Shown: piece by piece, positions 53,942 to 63,008 of the stretch
How positions within the stretch are numbered: the first letter of the stretch is position 1
Layout: every line of letters starts with the position of its first letter
From: Acidovorax sp. NCPPB 3576
GTDB lineage: Bacteria; Pseudomonadota; Gammaproteobacteria; Burkholderiales; Burkholderiaceae_C
Length of the DNA: 64,000 nt
Direction of reading: 5' to 3'
Assembly (NCBI RefSeq): GCF_028473605.1
Contig: NZ_CP097267.1
Location: 4,766,501 to 4,830,500 of the forward strand
Notes under the pieces: model-generated
Database searches by the model: none
What the model saw: only the letters and a program-made list of their open reading frames with translations
Told to the model about the DNA's origin: nothing
Translations under genes and position numbers: made by a program

Positions 53942-55792
53942 GTGGAAAACCGACCCTTGACTGGCATCGCACGCATGGGCCGCGTGCGGCCGCGCGAGCC
54001 CAGCGCCGATGCGCCGTCCCCGTCCGACCGCCAAGTCCGCCCCCGCTGGAACAATGCCACGCACTTGGCGGGCCCCCTGGTCGCGCGCAATGCATTGCCG
54101 GGCAGCACTGCCGAAGCCGGAGCCCACTGGCGAGCGCCGCGCGCCCCTCTGCCCCTGCATCGGCCGGACCTGCCGGACCTGAACGCCGCACTGCCCCAGC
54201 CGCCGGACCTGCCAGACCTGAACACCGCGCTGCCCCAGCCACCAGACCTGCCGGACCTGAACGCCGCACTGCCCCAGCCGCCAGACCTGCCGGACCTGAA
54301 CACCGCGCTGCCCCAGCCACCGGACCTGCCAGACCTGAACGCCGCACTGCCCCAGCCGCCAGACCTGCCGGACCTGAACGCCGCACTGCCCCAGCCACCA
54401 GACCTGCCGGACCTGAACGGCACGCCGCCGACTTCATCAAGCAGCGGGGCCGACACCTCGGATTCCGAAGAAGAAGACTGGCAAAGCGAGGACGAAGCGG
54501 CGCCGGACCCGCTCACGCTTCCCTTCGTGAACCATGCGGAACTCGGCATTCATGGCACGCCCCATTCGGCCCAGGTCTTCGCATTGCTGGACATGCTGGA
54601 TGCCCACCCGGAGCGCGCGCAGCAGGTCATGCGTGTTTCGGCCGACCTGCTCGTGGAACTGGGGCCACTGCCCGAACTGCGCGACGGTCTGGAGGCCCGC
54701 GCCGCGGACGGGGCCTTGCACCCGGTCACGGCGGAGGCCGTCTGGCAATTGCGGGGCCTTCTGGTGCGCTTCGAGGACGACGATGTCGAGTCGGAGGACG
54801 AAGGGGAGGATAACGAGCGCGAAGAACTCGCCCGGGACCTGCGGCGCCAGACAATGCCGCTGGGCTGGGAAATCGCCCAATGGCTGGGCCAAGACCATCC
54901 CGATGCCGCAACGTTGAGCACCTTCGACGACGAACCCCAGGCCCCCGTTTTCGCCCGCCTGCTGGCACGGCTGCGGGATGCCAGCCACGATGGCCATGAA
55001 GGCAGCTCATCCACGGCGGTGGCGCAGCGGGCGGAGCAGGTCGCCGCCGTCATCCATGCGGTGGCGGGCGATCCCGACCTGCGGGCGCAGGTCTACCTGA
55101 TTGCGCAGACGGCCCTGGGCAGCTGCCGGGACAACGTACTCGAAGGCTTTTCCAAGGCGCTGCTGGCCGTTCGCAACCACCAGATGGTGGCGGACATCCG
55201 CAGCGGCCGGTTGGACGCCGCGCAGTTCGACCACTGGGCGGGACAGCAATTTCGGCTGGCCTTGCTGGAGAGCGAGGTCACCCGGTTCATCCACCGCGAA
55301 CTGCAGCGCCAGGACCTGGGGCCCTGGCCGAAACGCCAGCTGACGCGGGAGCCACTGGAGACCCTGATGCACGCCAAGCAGGCGCTGCGGGATCGCCTTG
55401 ACCTGCCGGAAGGCACCGTGACGGGCGTGCAGGCCCTGCAGCTGAGCGTGCTGCGCCAAAAGGACGTGAACGACCTGGAAAAAGCCGTGTTGCAGCAGGC
55501 CCGCGACACCGCCGCCTACGGCGACTTCCGCATGGGCCACACGACCTGGCGCGAAGGCATGAAGGCACTGCACTCCCGTGCGTTCGCTTGGCTCCAGCAA
55601 GCGCGCGACGACGATCCGTTTTTCGATGAAGACATTCCCGCTTCCACGGACCTGGAAGGGCAGGTCGAATACGCCATCCGTGCCCGGGCGGTCGAGGCGC
55701 GGTGGCGGCACGAGGAGGACCGGCTGCTGCGGCACCTGGCGGGCCTCGAAGCGCCGCTGAGTCCCGTGAAGCCCGAGCCGGGCGCGGCCTGA
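53942..55792 (+). CDS. NEL-type E3 ubiquitin ligase-like protein 2 with 13-residue DLN repeats, putative type III effector
   Basis: 616 residues from GTG 53942 (VENRPLTGIARMGR), 21 bases after the first paralogue; no ribosome site is clear and ATG 53975 is an alternative. The N-terminus is Arg/Pro/Ser-rich. Residues about 74-159 hold seven tandem units of PPDLPDLN(A/T)ALPQ. An acidic patch (SDSEEEDWQSEDEAAPDPL) follows. The rest matches the first paralogue along its length: GIHGTPHSAQVFALLDMLDA, then TALGSCRDNVLEGFSKALLA with CxD (C395, D397), WAGQQFRLALLESEVTRFIH, PLETLMHAKQALRDRLDLPE and GHTTWREGMKALHSRAFAWL. A tandem duplication followed by N-terminal divergence is the simplest history. 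Confidence 0.7.
   Translation: MENRPLTGIARMGRVRPREPSADAPSPSDRQVRPRWNNATHLAGPLVARNALPGSTAEAGAHWRAPRAPLPLHRPDLPDLNAALPQPPDLPDLNTALPQPPDLPDLNAALPQPPDLPDLNTALPQPPDLPDLNAALPQPPDLPDLNAALPQPPDLPDLNGTPPTSSSSGADTSDSEEEDWQSEDEAAPDPLTLPFVNHAELGIHGTPHSAQVFALLDMLDAHPERAQQVMRVSADLLVELGPLPELRDGLEARAADGALHPVTAEAVWQLRGLLVRFEDDDVESEDEGEDNEREELARDLRRQTMPLGWEIAQWLGQDHPDAATLSTFDDEPQAPVFARLLARLRDASHDGHEGSSSTAVAQRAEQVAAVIHAVAGDPDLRAQVYLIAQTALGSCRDNVLEGFSKALLAVRNHQMVADIRSGRLDAAQFDHWAGQQFRLALLESEVTRFIHRELQRQDLGPWPKRQLTREPLETLMHAKQALRDRLDLPEGTVTGVQALQLSVLRQKDVNDLEKAVLQQARDTAAYGDFRMGHTTWREGMKALHSRAFAWLQQARDDDPFFDEDIPASTDLEGQVEYAIRARAVEARWRHEEDRLLRHLAGLEAPLSPVKPEPGAA
54161..54418 (+). repeat. 39-bp tandem repeats in frame (six full plus one partial)
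   Basis: Units start at 54161 and recur every 39 bases; the seventh begins at 54395 and stops after DLN. Each encodes a 13-residue PPDLPDLN(A/T)ALPQ. Units alternate between GAACGCCGCACTG and GAACACCGCGCTG, suggesting past pairwise duplication. Confidence 0.97.
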
Positions 55793-55818
55793 GCCGCTGC
55801 ACGCAGCCCCCTGCCGCT

Positions 55819-56529
55819 TCAGCCGGTGCCGGTGGGGTCCACCCAGCCCGGCACCGCCCACACCCGCCCGCCGCCGGCGGCGAAAAAGCGTCGCTCCGGC
55901 CCGGTGGCCATCGTCTGCCCTCCCGTGAACTCGCCGAACGCCGGCAGCACGGTGAGTTGCGGCTCCACCGCAAAGCAAGGCAGGCGCAGGGCGTCGCGCC
56001 CCCGCCCCCGCAGCACCACGGCGGGATGGACATGGCCCGCCAGCACATGCAGCGTGCCATGCGCCTGCGGGTGGTGGCAACAGGCGAACGGCCCGATCGG
56101 CCAGGGCTCGTCCACGATGGCGATGCCCAGTCCGGCCGGCGGATCGCCGGCGTGGCCGTCGTGGTTGCCTCGCACCAGCACCACCTCCAGCGCGGCATGT
56201 GCGGCGCGCCATGCCGACAGGGCGGCCAGCACGGCGGGCGACTGCGCCTCGGCCGCATGCAGGAAGTCGCCCAGCACCACCAGCCGCTGCGCCTCCTGCT
56301 GCGCGATCTGCGCAGCAAGCCGGGCCAGGTTGTCGCGCGTGGTGCCGGAGGGCACGGGCAGCCCGCGCGCGCGGAAGGTGTCGGATTTGCCCAGGTGCAC
56401 GTCGGCCACGAACAGCGTGCGGCCGGCCGGCCACCACAGCGAGCGGTCGGGCAGCAGGTGGACTTCGGTGCCGGCGAGGTGGCAGATGGCGGCGCCCTGG
56501 GTTGCCGTATGGATGTCTGCTGCGCTCAT
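55819..56529 (-). CDS. pdeM: ligase-associated DNA damage response endonuclease PdeM
   Basis: 236 residues, a calcineurin-like metallophosphoesterase. Metal motifs: LFVADVHLGKSDTFRARGLP (D-x-H), LVVLGDFLHAAEAQSPAVLA (GD), VLVRGNHDGHAGDPPAGLGI (GNHD) and HVLAGHVHPAVVLRGRGRDA (GHxH). The ATG 56529 lies 14 bases after the helicase stop. In related gene sets the protein is called ligase-associated endonuclease and is thought to process DNA ends with the neighbouring helicase, ligase and exonuclease. It is last of the four-gene minus-strand cluster. Confidence 0.93.
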   Translation of the reverse strand: MSAADIHTATQGAAICHLAGTEVHLLPDRSLWWPAGRTLFVADVHLGKSDTFRARGLPVPSGTTRDNLARLAAQIAQQEAQRLVVLGDFLHAAEAQSPAVLAALSAWRAAHAALEVVLVRGNHDGHAGDPPAGLGIAIVDEPWPIGPFACCHHPQAHGTLHVLAGHVHPAVVLRGRGRDALRLPCFAVEPQLTVLPAFGEFTGGQTMATGPERRFFAAGGGRVWAVPGWVDPTGTG

Positions 56530-56543
56530 GCGGCATTTTCCCC

Positions 56544-59500
56544 TCACAGCCGGGGCAGCGGCCGCGAGGGCTTCCGCTCCCGGCGCCGCTTCGCGGCACC
56601 GCCCGGGGCGGATTCGTCGGCCGCGGTGAGCGAGAAATCCAGCGTGCGGCGCACCTCGGCTGTCGCGGCCTGCATGGGGTCATTCGGCGCCGATGGGGCT
56701 TCGGCCATGGCCTGCGGTTCGCTGGCCGCCGCAGCAGATGCCTTGGTGGGGCGCCGCCGCGGCGCGCGCAAGGGCGGGTCGGGCGGCACCACGTCCTGCA
56801 TGCGGGGCGCGGCATCGGCCGCCGGGCCGCGCGCATCGGCAGCGCTGTCCAGTTGCGCGAGCATGCGGGCGATGCGGTCGGCCAGGTGTTCGTTGGTGAG
56901 TTTTTCGCGAAAGCGCTCCACCATGAGCGGGAAGGCGAACGGACTCGGCCGCAGCAGCGCCCGCACCACGAGTTGCTGGCCCTGCATGCGGCGCAAAGCG
57001 GCCAGGAGCTGGGCCACGTCCAGCTCCTGGCTGAGCACCTCTTCGTCGGCCTGGCGCAGCAGCATGTTGGTGGTGTCGTATTTACGAAAGACCTCGAAGA
57101 ACAGCTGCGACGACGCCTGCAGCTGGCGTGCGCTGCGGCGCTCGCCGGGGTGGCTCTGGAAGATCAGGCCCGACACGCGTGCGATCTCGCGAAAGCGCCG
57201 CCGTGCCATCTCGGTGGCATTCAGGCTGGCAAGCACTTCGTGCAGCAGGGCCTGGCGCTCCGGGTCGCCGTGCGGGGTTTCGGGCAGGGGATGGCCCGCG
57301 GAATCGTCGGCCTCGGCCCGCGCGGCATTGGCGGTGTTGCGGATGGCCAGGGCTTCGCTGGCGGGCAGCCGCGGGACCGAGGTGGGTGCACCGGATGCGC
57401 CGGATGCATCGGGTGATTCAGCGGGGGCGCCGGGCATTGCACGGGCGCGGGTGCTGAGCAGCTCGGGCAACAGGGCCGCCCAGTCGCGCTCGGTGGCGCT
57501 GAGCAGCTCCAGGCCGTAGTCGTTGACCGCGATCGAGAAGGTGCCCGCCTCGCCCTGCGCAGCGCGCCAGGCGAACAGGCTGGCCAGGCCGGTGTGCGCG
57601 TGCCGCCCGGCGAAGGGGTAGAGGAACAGGTGCCAGCCTTCGCGCGTGCGCAGGGTTTCGGCCAGCAGCGTGCCGGGCGTGGGCAGGGCCGACCAGCGCT
57701 GCTGCACGTCCAGCAGCGGGCGCACGCTTTTCAGCTCGGGCGAGCGGTAGTCGCCGTCCGCCGCCAGCGCGAGCTGGCGCACCACGAAATCGGCCAGCAC
57801 CGTGGACAGCGGCATGCGCGAGCCCGCCCAGCGCGGCACGGTGGGCCGGCCACGCGCGGCGCGGCGCACGTAGGCGGTCATGTCCTCGATGCGGACCATC
57901 TCCAGCACCTGGCCTGCGAACACGAAGCAGTCGCCGGCCGACAGGCGCGACAGAAAGCTCTCTTCCATGGTGCCCAGGCGCGCGCCGTGCAGCACCTGCA
58001 CCACCATGCTGGCATCGCTCACGATGGTGCCGATGTTGGCGCGGTGGCGCCGCGCCAGGCGCGCATCGGGCATGCGCCACACGCCGCCCTCGTCAGGCAC
58101 CACGCGCTGGTAGTCCGGGTACACGGCCAGCGACGGCCCGCCCCGGTGCACGAAGTCCAGGCACCACTGCCACACGGCGCGCGGCAGGTCGGCATAGGCC
58201 GCCGTGCGGCGCACCTCGGCATAGAGCGCATCGGGCTCGAAGCCGCCACCCAGGGCGACGGTGACCAGGTGCTGCACCAGCACGTCCACGGGGCGGCGCG
58301 GGCTGGCGCGCATCTCCACCTGGCCCGCCTGCACCGCGGCGCGGGCGGCGGCGGCCTCGACCAGCTCCAGGCTGTGGGTGGGCACCAGGGTGATGCGCGA
58401 CGGCCGCCCGGGCGCATGGCCCGATCGCCCTGCGCGCTGCAGCAGCCGCGCGATGCCCTTGGCCGAGCCGATCTGCAGCACGCGCTCCACGGGCAGGAAG
58501 TCCACGCCCAGGTCCAGGCTGGAGGTGCACACCACCGCCCGCAGCCGCCCGGCCTTGAGCCCGGCCTCGACCCATTCGCGCACGCCGCGGTCCAGCGAGC
58601 CGTGGTGGATGGCCAGTTCGCCCGCCCAGTCGGGCCGCGCATCGAGGATGGCCTTGTACCAGACCTCGGCCTGCGAGCGCACGTTGACGAAAACCAGCGT
58701 GGTGCGCGTGCCGGCCAGCTCGCGCACCACGGCCGGCAGCATCGACAGGCCCAGGTGGCCGGCCCAGGAAAAGCGCTCGGGGTGGTCGGGCAGCAGCGTG
58801 TCCACCACCAGGCGCTTGTCCACCCGGCCCTGCACCAGCACGCCCTCGGCGCAGCCGCCGCCCTGACAACCGGGCGGCTGGCCCAGCAGCGTGTGCATGG
58901 CTTCCTCCAGGTTGCCGAGCGTGGCCGACATGCCCCACACGCGCAGCGCCGGGTTCCAGCCCTGCAGGCGGGCGATGGCCAGCTGCACCTGCACGCCGCG
59001 CTTGTTGCCCAGCAGTTCGTGCCATTCGTCGGCCACCACGAGCTGCACGGACGACAGCGCCTCGCGTGCATCGCCGCGCGCCAGCAGCAGCGACAGGCTC
59101 TCGGGCGTGGTCACCAGCACCGTGGGCAGCCGCCGCGACTGCGCGCTGCGCTCGCCGCTGGCGGTATCGCCCGTGCGCGCGCCGGCCGTCCAGCGCGCCA
59201 CGCCGCCGTGCACCGGCGCCAGCGCATCGAGCGGCGCCTGCAGCGCCTTGAGCGTGTCGGCCGCCAGCGCCCGCATGGGCGTGAGCCACAGCACCGTGAG
59301 CGGCGCGGCGGTGCTGTGCCGCCCCCGCGAAGGGGTTGCTACTTTTTTTATAGCATCATCCCCTAGTGTTGATTGCGGCGAAGGCCGATTTGGCTCAAAA
59401 CCCTCCGAAGCCCCTGCCAGCGCCTGCAAAGCCCCCAGCCACACCGCGTAGGTCTTGCCAGCCCCGGTCGTCGCATGCAGCAGGCCCGAGCGGCCTTCCG

Positions 59501-59597
59501 CCATGGCCTTCCACACCTGCTTTTGGAACGGAAACGGCTTCCAGTCCCGCTGCGCGAACCAGTCGGCCACCGCGCGCTGCACCGCAGACCGGGTCAC
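56544..59597 (-). CDS. ligase-associated DEXH-box DNA helicase (Lhr-like), with a repeat-encoded insert
   Basis: About 1017 residues from GTG 59597 ([20 protein letters not shown]), longer than the usual 800-850. Motifs: Q-like [20 protein letters not shown], Walker [51 protein letters not shown], Walker [48 protein letters not shown] and [15 protein letters not shown]. Lhr C-terminal core domains follow. Between motifs I and Ia lies [20 protein letters not shown] plus KKVA, encoded by repeat copy B (59337-59400). Other extra length is a Pro/Ala-rich segment and a basic tail. It probably unwinds 3'-5' in a repair complex with PdeM, the ligase and the exonuclease. Confidence 0.92.
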   Translation of the reverse strand: MTRSAVQRAVADWFAQRDWKPFPFQKQVWKAMAEGRSGLLHATTGAGKTYAVWLGALQALAGASEGFEPNRPSPQSTLGDDAIKKVATPSRGRHSTAAPLTVLWLTPMRALAADTLKALQAPLDALAPVHGGVARWTAGARTGDTASGERSAQSRRLPTVLVTTPESLSLLLARGDAREALSSVQLVVADEWHELLGNKRGVQVQLAIARLQGWNPALRVWGMSATLGNLEEAMHTLLGQPPGCQGGGCAEGVLVQGRVDKRLVVDTLLPDHPERFSWAGHLGLSMLPAVVRELAGTRTTLVFVNVRSQAEVWYKAILDARPDWAGELAIHHGSLDRGVREWVEAGLKAGRLRAVVCTSSLDLGVDFLPVERVLQIGSAKGIARLLQRAGRSGHAPGRPSRITLVPTHSLELVEAAAARAAVQAGQVEMRASPRRPVDVLVQHLVTVALGGGFEPDALYAEVRRTAAYADLPRAVWQWCLDFVHRGGPSLAVYPDYQRVVPDEGGVWRMPDARLARRHRANIGTIVSDASMVVQVLHGARLGTMEESFLSRLSAGDCFVFAGQVLEMVRIEDMTAYVRRAARGRPTVPRWAGSRMPLSTVLADFVVRQLALAADGDYRSPELKSVRPLLDVQQRWSALPTPGTLLAETLRTREGWHLFLYPFAGRHAHTGLASLFAWRAAQGEAGTFSIAVNDYGLELLSATERDWAALLPELLSTRARAMPGAPAESPDASGASGAPTSVPRLPASEALAIRNTANAARAEADDSAGHPLPETPHGDPERQALLHEVLASLNATEMARRRFREIARVSGLIFQSHPGERRSARQLQASSQLFFEVFRKYDTTNMLLRQADEEVLSQELDVAQLLAALRRMQGQQLVVRALLRPSPFAFPLMVERFREKLTNEHLADRIARMLAQLDSAADARGPAADAAPRMQDVVPPDPPLRAPRRRPTKASAAAASEPQAMAEAPSAPNDPMQAATAEVRRTLDFSLTAADESAPGGAAKRRRERKPSRPLPRL
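59337..59400 (+). repeat. dispersed palindromic repeat, copy B, inserted in frame in the helicase gene
   Basis: TGCTACTTTTTTTATAGC, then ATCCCCTAG, then ATTGCGGCGAAGGCCG and ATTTGGCTCAAAA. On the minus strand it encodes about 22 residues of the Lhr-like helicase without a stop codon. Confidence 0.82.
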
Positions 59598-59979
59598 CGC
59601 CAGGCCTCCGGCCGCGGCAAAGGGCTTTGCCTGAAGACAGACAGCGCCTGGCCCGCGCGAACCCAGCCACGGGCCACCGGAGGCCGGGTGGCTTCGGCGC
59701 CCCGCTGCGGGTGCGCCGCGGCGCGCACGGGTTGCCGCACAAACGGCTGGACCATTCCGGAGTGCAAAGCGGCGCAGCGCGCAGGCCCATCCGCCGATCG
59801 CCGAGCGCATCGCAGGCAGCCGGCCGAAAAGCGCAGGCAGGCGGAATGCGCCGCCTTTTTCCGAAGCGTCTTTTTGGGGTGGACCACCGCGGGATGCGCC
59901 GGCCGCCGGGCCACCGCCCGGCCCAGAAATGCCGCCCTTTCGCGGTCTTCTTCAATGAGCGGCACGGGACCTGCGGCGC
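59598..59979. other. gap between the helicase and ligase genes
   Basis: 382 bases without a convincing gene. The helicase frame continues open upstream of GTG 59597 but reads as Arg/Gly/Pro noise without motifs. GGCGG...CCGCC followed by TTTTT at about 59836-59860 resembles a plus-strand terminator, yet no plus-strand gene precedes it. Its length is unusual inside an otherwise tight cluster. Confidence 0.4.
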
Positions 59980-61707
59980 TCACGCATCGGACCTCGGCAA
60001 CAAGGCCGCCAGGGTGTCCACCGAATCCGCCTCGGCCACGGGTTTGTCCTCGCGCCAGCGCAGCATGCGCGGAAAGCGCACGGCGATCCCGCTCTTGTGG
60101 CGTGAACTGCGGGCGATGCCCTCGAACCCCAGCTCGAACACCAGCGTGGGCCGCACGCTGCGCACCGGGCCGAAGGTCTCGACGGTGGTCTTGCGGATGA
60201 CCGCATCCACGCGCGCCATCTCGGCATCGGTCAGGCCGGAGTAGGCCCTGGCGAACGGCACCAGCGCGCGGCCCTCGGTGCCCGGCGGGCCATCCCACAC
60301 GGCGAAGGTGTAGTCGCTGTACAGGCTGGCGCGCCGGCCGTGGCCGCGCTGGGCGTAGATCAGCACGGCGTCGATGCTCAAGGGGTCGATCTTCCACTTC
60401 CACCAGGTGCCCACGTCTTTCGTGCGGCCCACGCCGTACCCGGCATCGCGGGCCTTGAGCATCATGCCCTCCACGCCCAGCGAGCGGGCCTGTTCGCGCT
60501 GCAAGGCGAGATCGTCCCAGCGCTCACTTTGCAGCACGGGGCTGGCTACCAGCGCCGGGTGCGCCACGCGCGCCAGCAGCGCATCGAGCCGCGCCCGGCG
60601 TTCGTGCTGGGGCCGCTGGCGCAGGTCCTGGTCTCCCTCCTCCAGCAGGTCGTAGGCGAGCAGCACCACGGGCAGTTCGCGCAGCAGCTTCGGCGTGAGG
60701 GTCTTGCGGCCGATGCGCTTTTGCAGATCGGCGAACGGCCGCACATGGGCCGCGGCGCCGCCCTCGGCCGCGCGCCAGACGACGATCTCGCCGTCGAGTA
60801 CCGTGCCGTCGGGCAGCGCGGCGCCGAGCGACTGCAGCTCGGGGAATCGGTCGCTCACCAACTCCTCGCCGCGCGACCAGATCCAGATGCCCGCATTGGC
60901 GCCGGCCCCCTCGGCCGAATCCTTGCCATCCGCAGCCAGGGCGCCACGGCGCACGATCTGTGCCCGGATGCCGTCCCACTTCCACTCCACGATCCACTGC
61001 GCAGGCGGGCCGAGCACCGTGTCGAATTGCGACACCGGCAGTTGCAGCGGGTGCGCCAGAAAGAAGGGATAGGGGTGGCCGCGGGCCTCGCCCTCGGCGG
61101 CATCGCCGCCCTCGCCCTCCGCCGCGACCAGGCGAAGGTAATCGGCCTCGCCCGGACGGGCCCCGATGTGCGTGTAGCCCATGAGCCGCTGCGCGATGCG
61201 CTTGGCATCCACGCCGCTGACCGCGGCCAGCACTTGCGTCACCTGAAGGCGCGATACCCCCACCCGGAACGCGCCGGTGATGAGCTTGAAATACACCAGC
61301 CGCTCTTCGGGCGCGAGGCTGGCCCACTGCGCGCGCAACGTGGCCTCCAGCGCTTCGGGCGGCATGCCGCGCAGGGGAAGCAGGTGGTGCTCCATCCATT
61401 CGGCCAGGCCCAGCGCCTGCACTTGCGTGGGCGCGGGCAGCAGCAGCGAAATGGTCTCGGCCAGATCGCCCACGGCCTCGTAGCTTTCGTCGAACAGCCA
61501 TTCGGGCAAGCAGGCCACCTCGCGCGCCAGGGCGCGCAGGAGCTTGGTCGGAACCAGTTGGCGCGGCTTGCCGCCTGCCAGGAAATACACCGCCCAGGCC
61601 GCATCGGCCGGCGCCGCCGCGCGCAGGTAGGCCTGCAGCGCGGCCTGCTTGGCAAGGTTGGAGGTGCTGGCGTCGAGCGCGCGGTAGAGCGCGGCGAAGT
61701 CCTTCAT
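59980..61707 (-). CDS. ATP-dependent DNA ligase (bacterial repair ligase, LigB/C-like)
   Basis: 575 residues. An N-terminal DNA-binding domain (YFLAGGKPRQLVPTKLLRAL; GAFRVGVSRLQVTQVLAAVS) precedes the adenylation domain with motif I at VEWKWDGIRAQIVRRG (K243 takes AMP). Then GTVLDGEIVVWRA (motif III region), VEGMMLKARDAGYGVGRTKD (motif IV) and WWKWKIDPLSIDAVLIYAQR (motif V). The OB-fold end reads HKSGIAVRFPRMLRWREDK. It seals nicks in DNA and is not the NAD-dependent housekeeping ligase. Its ATG overlaps the exonuclease stop (ATGA at 61704), so the two are coupled. Confidence 0.95.
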   Translation of the reverse strand: MKDFAALYRALDASTSNLAKQAALQAYLRAAAPADAAWAVYFLAGGKPRQLVPTKLLRALAREVACLPEWLFDESYEAVGDLAETISLLLPAPTQVQALGLAEWMEHHLLPLRGMPPEALEATLRAQWASLAPEERLVYFKLITGAFRVGVSRLQVTQVLAAVSGVDAKRIAQRLMGYTHIGARPGEADYLRLVAAEGEGGDAAEGEARGHPYPFFLAHPLQLPVSQFDTVLGPPAQWIVEWKWDGIRAQIVRRGALAADGKDSAEGAGANAGIWIWSRGEELVSDRFPELQSLGAALPDGTVLDGEIVVWRAAEGGAAAHVRPFADLQKRIGRKTLTPKLLRELPVVLLAYDLLEEGDQDLRQRPQHERRARLDALLARVAHPALVASPVLQSERWDDLALQREQARSLGVEGMMLKARDAGYGVGRTKDVGTWWKWKIDPLSIDAVLIYAQRGHGRRASLYSDYTFAVWDGPPGTEGRALVPFARAYSGLTDAEMARVDAVIRKTTVETFGPVRSVRPTLVFELGFEGIARSSRHKSGIAVRFPRMLRWREDKPVAEADSVDTLAALLPRSDA

Positions 61708-63008
61708 GGCGCGGACGAAGGTGGGGACTCGGGCTCGGAAGTGGGCACCGCTTTGCCAGCTGGCGGGGTGTGAACGCTGTCCGTGCTTCGGTCGGCGTCT
61801 TTGACCGCGCGCTTCGATCGGGCCTTCGTTGCTGCGGCAGCGACGTCGCCCGGACCCTGCGGAGGCAACGCGGCGTCGGCAAGCAGTGGGGCATCTCCCC
61901 CCGGCAATGCGATGGCGGGCGTGGCGGCATTGCCTTCACGCTCCGCCTCCAGGGCTTGTGCCGCGGCCTGCGCCGGCGCCGTCTGCGCGCCAGCCGCCTC
62001 CTGGTCATCCTCGTCGCCGTATTCCGTGTGGAACGACTGCGCATCCAGCCCCTGCTCGCACAGCCATCGCACCAGCACGGCCACGCTGCCGTGGGTCACG
62101 AAAACGCGTTCGGCCCCGGTGGCCCCGATCGCCCGCTGCAGGCCGGGCCAATCCGCGTGGTCCGACATCACGAACCCGCGGTCCACGCCCCGGCGGCGGC
62201 GCGTGCCGCGCAACTGCATCCAGCCGCTGGCGAACGCATCGGCATGGCGGGCGAAGCGGCGCATCCAGGGCGTGCCCTGGGCAGACGGCGGGGCCAGCAC
62301 GAGCGCGGTCTTGAGCATCTGCGCGTCCACGCCCGGGTCGGTCACGCGGAAGGTGGGCGGAAGATCCACGCCCGCCGCGCGGTACACCGCATTGAGCGGC
62401 TCCACCGCACCATGCACCACGATCGGGCCGATGCTCCGGTCCACGCCGTGCAGGATGCGCTGGGCCTTGCCGAAGGCGTAGCACAGCAGCACCGAAGGCC
62501 GGCCCTGCGCGGCATTGGCGCGCCACCAGGCGTCGATGTCGGCGAACAGCACGGGCTGCGTGGGCCAGCGGTAGATGGGCAGGCCGAAAGTGGATTCGGT
62601 GATGAAGGTGTCGCAGCGCACCGGCTCGAACGGGACGCAGGTGCCATCGGCCTCGGTCTTGTAGTCGCCTGACGCGACCCAAACCCGTCCGCCGTGTTCC
62701 AGCCGCACCTGGGCGGACCCCAGCACATGGCCCGCAGGGTGCAGCGACAGACGCACGCCGTGGTGTTCGATGGCTTCGCCATAAGCCAATGTCTGCAAGG
62801 CGATGTCGGCGCCCAGCCGGGCCCGAAGCACGCCCTCGCTGTCGGTGTGGGCCAGGTAGTGGGCGTGGCCCACGCGCGCATGGTCCGAATGACCGTGCGT
62901 GATGACCGCCCGCTCCACCGGCCGCCAGGGATCGATGTAGAAATCGCCCGCCGTGCAATAAAGGCCTTCGGGGCGCGCGACGATCAGATCGACCTCACCG
63001 CGCGCCAT
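61704..63008 (-). CDS. ligase-associated DNA damage response exonuclease (MBL fold)
   Basis: 434 residues. The metallo-beta-lactamase/beta-CASP fold shows RAVITHGHSDHARVGHAHYL (HxHxDH zinc site), LSLHPAGHVLGSAQVRLEHG, WVASGDYKTEADGTCVPFEP, TFITESTFGLPIYRWP and a late FVMSDHADWPGLQRAIGATG. Residues after about 340 (from EYGDEDDQEAAG) are an Ala/Pro/Ser-rich tail of about 90 residues not needed for the fold. Relatives accompany the ATP-dependent ligase, the Lhr-like helicase and PdeM, as here. It is the first gene of the cluster; its promoter should lie in 63009-63230. Confidence 0.93.
   Translation of the reverse strand: MARGEVDLIVARPEGLYCTAGDFYIDPWRPVERAVITHGHSDHARVGHAHYLAHTDSEGVLRARLGADIALQTLAYGEAIEHHGVRLSLHPAGHVLGSAQVRLEHGGRVWVASGDYKTEADGTCVPFEPVRCDTFITESTFGLPIYRWPTQPVLFADIDAWWRANAAQGRPSVLLCYAFGKAQRILHGVDRSIGPIVVHGAVEPLNAVYRAAGVDLPPTFRVTDPGVDAQMLKTALVLAPPSAQGTPWMRRFARHADAFASGWMQLRGTRRRRGVDRGFVMSDHADWPGLQRAIGATGAERVFVTHGSVAVLVRWLCEQGLDAQSFHTEYGDEDDQEAAGAQTAPAQAAAQALEAEREGNAATPAIALPGGDAPLLADAALPPQGPGDVAAAATKARSKRAVKDADRSTDSVHTPPAGKAVPTSEPESPPSSAP

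Noticed and set aside
54161..54418. Regular 39-bp repeats considered as a CRISPR array
   Set aside because: Units are contiguous without spacers, in frame, and encode a protein repeat; no cas genes.
6224..59400. The palindromic repeats as insertion sequence ends
   Set aside because: No transposase, no paired ends, and each copy stands alone with the same internal order.
59395..59955. An upstream minus-strand frame as a helicase N-terminal domain or separate gene
   Set aside because: The overlap with the helicase is out of frame, and the unique part has no motif or plausible composition.
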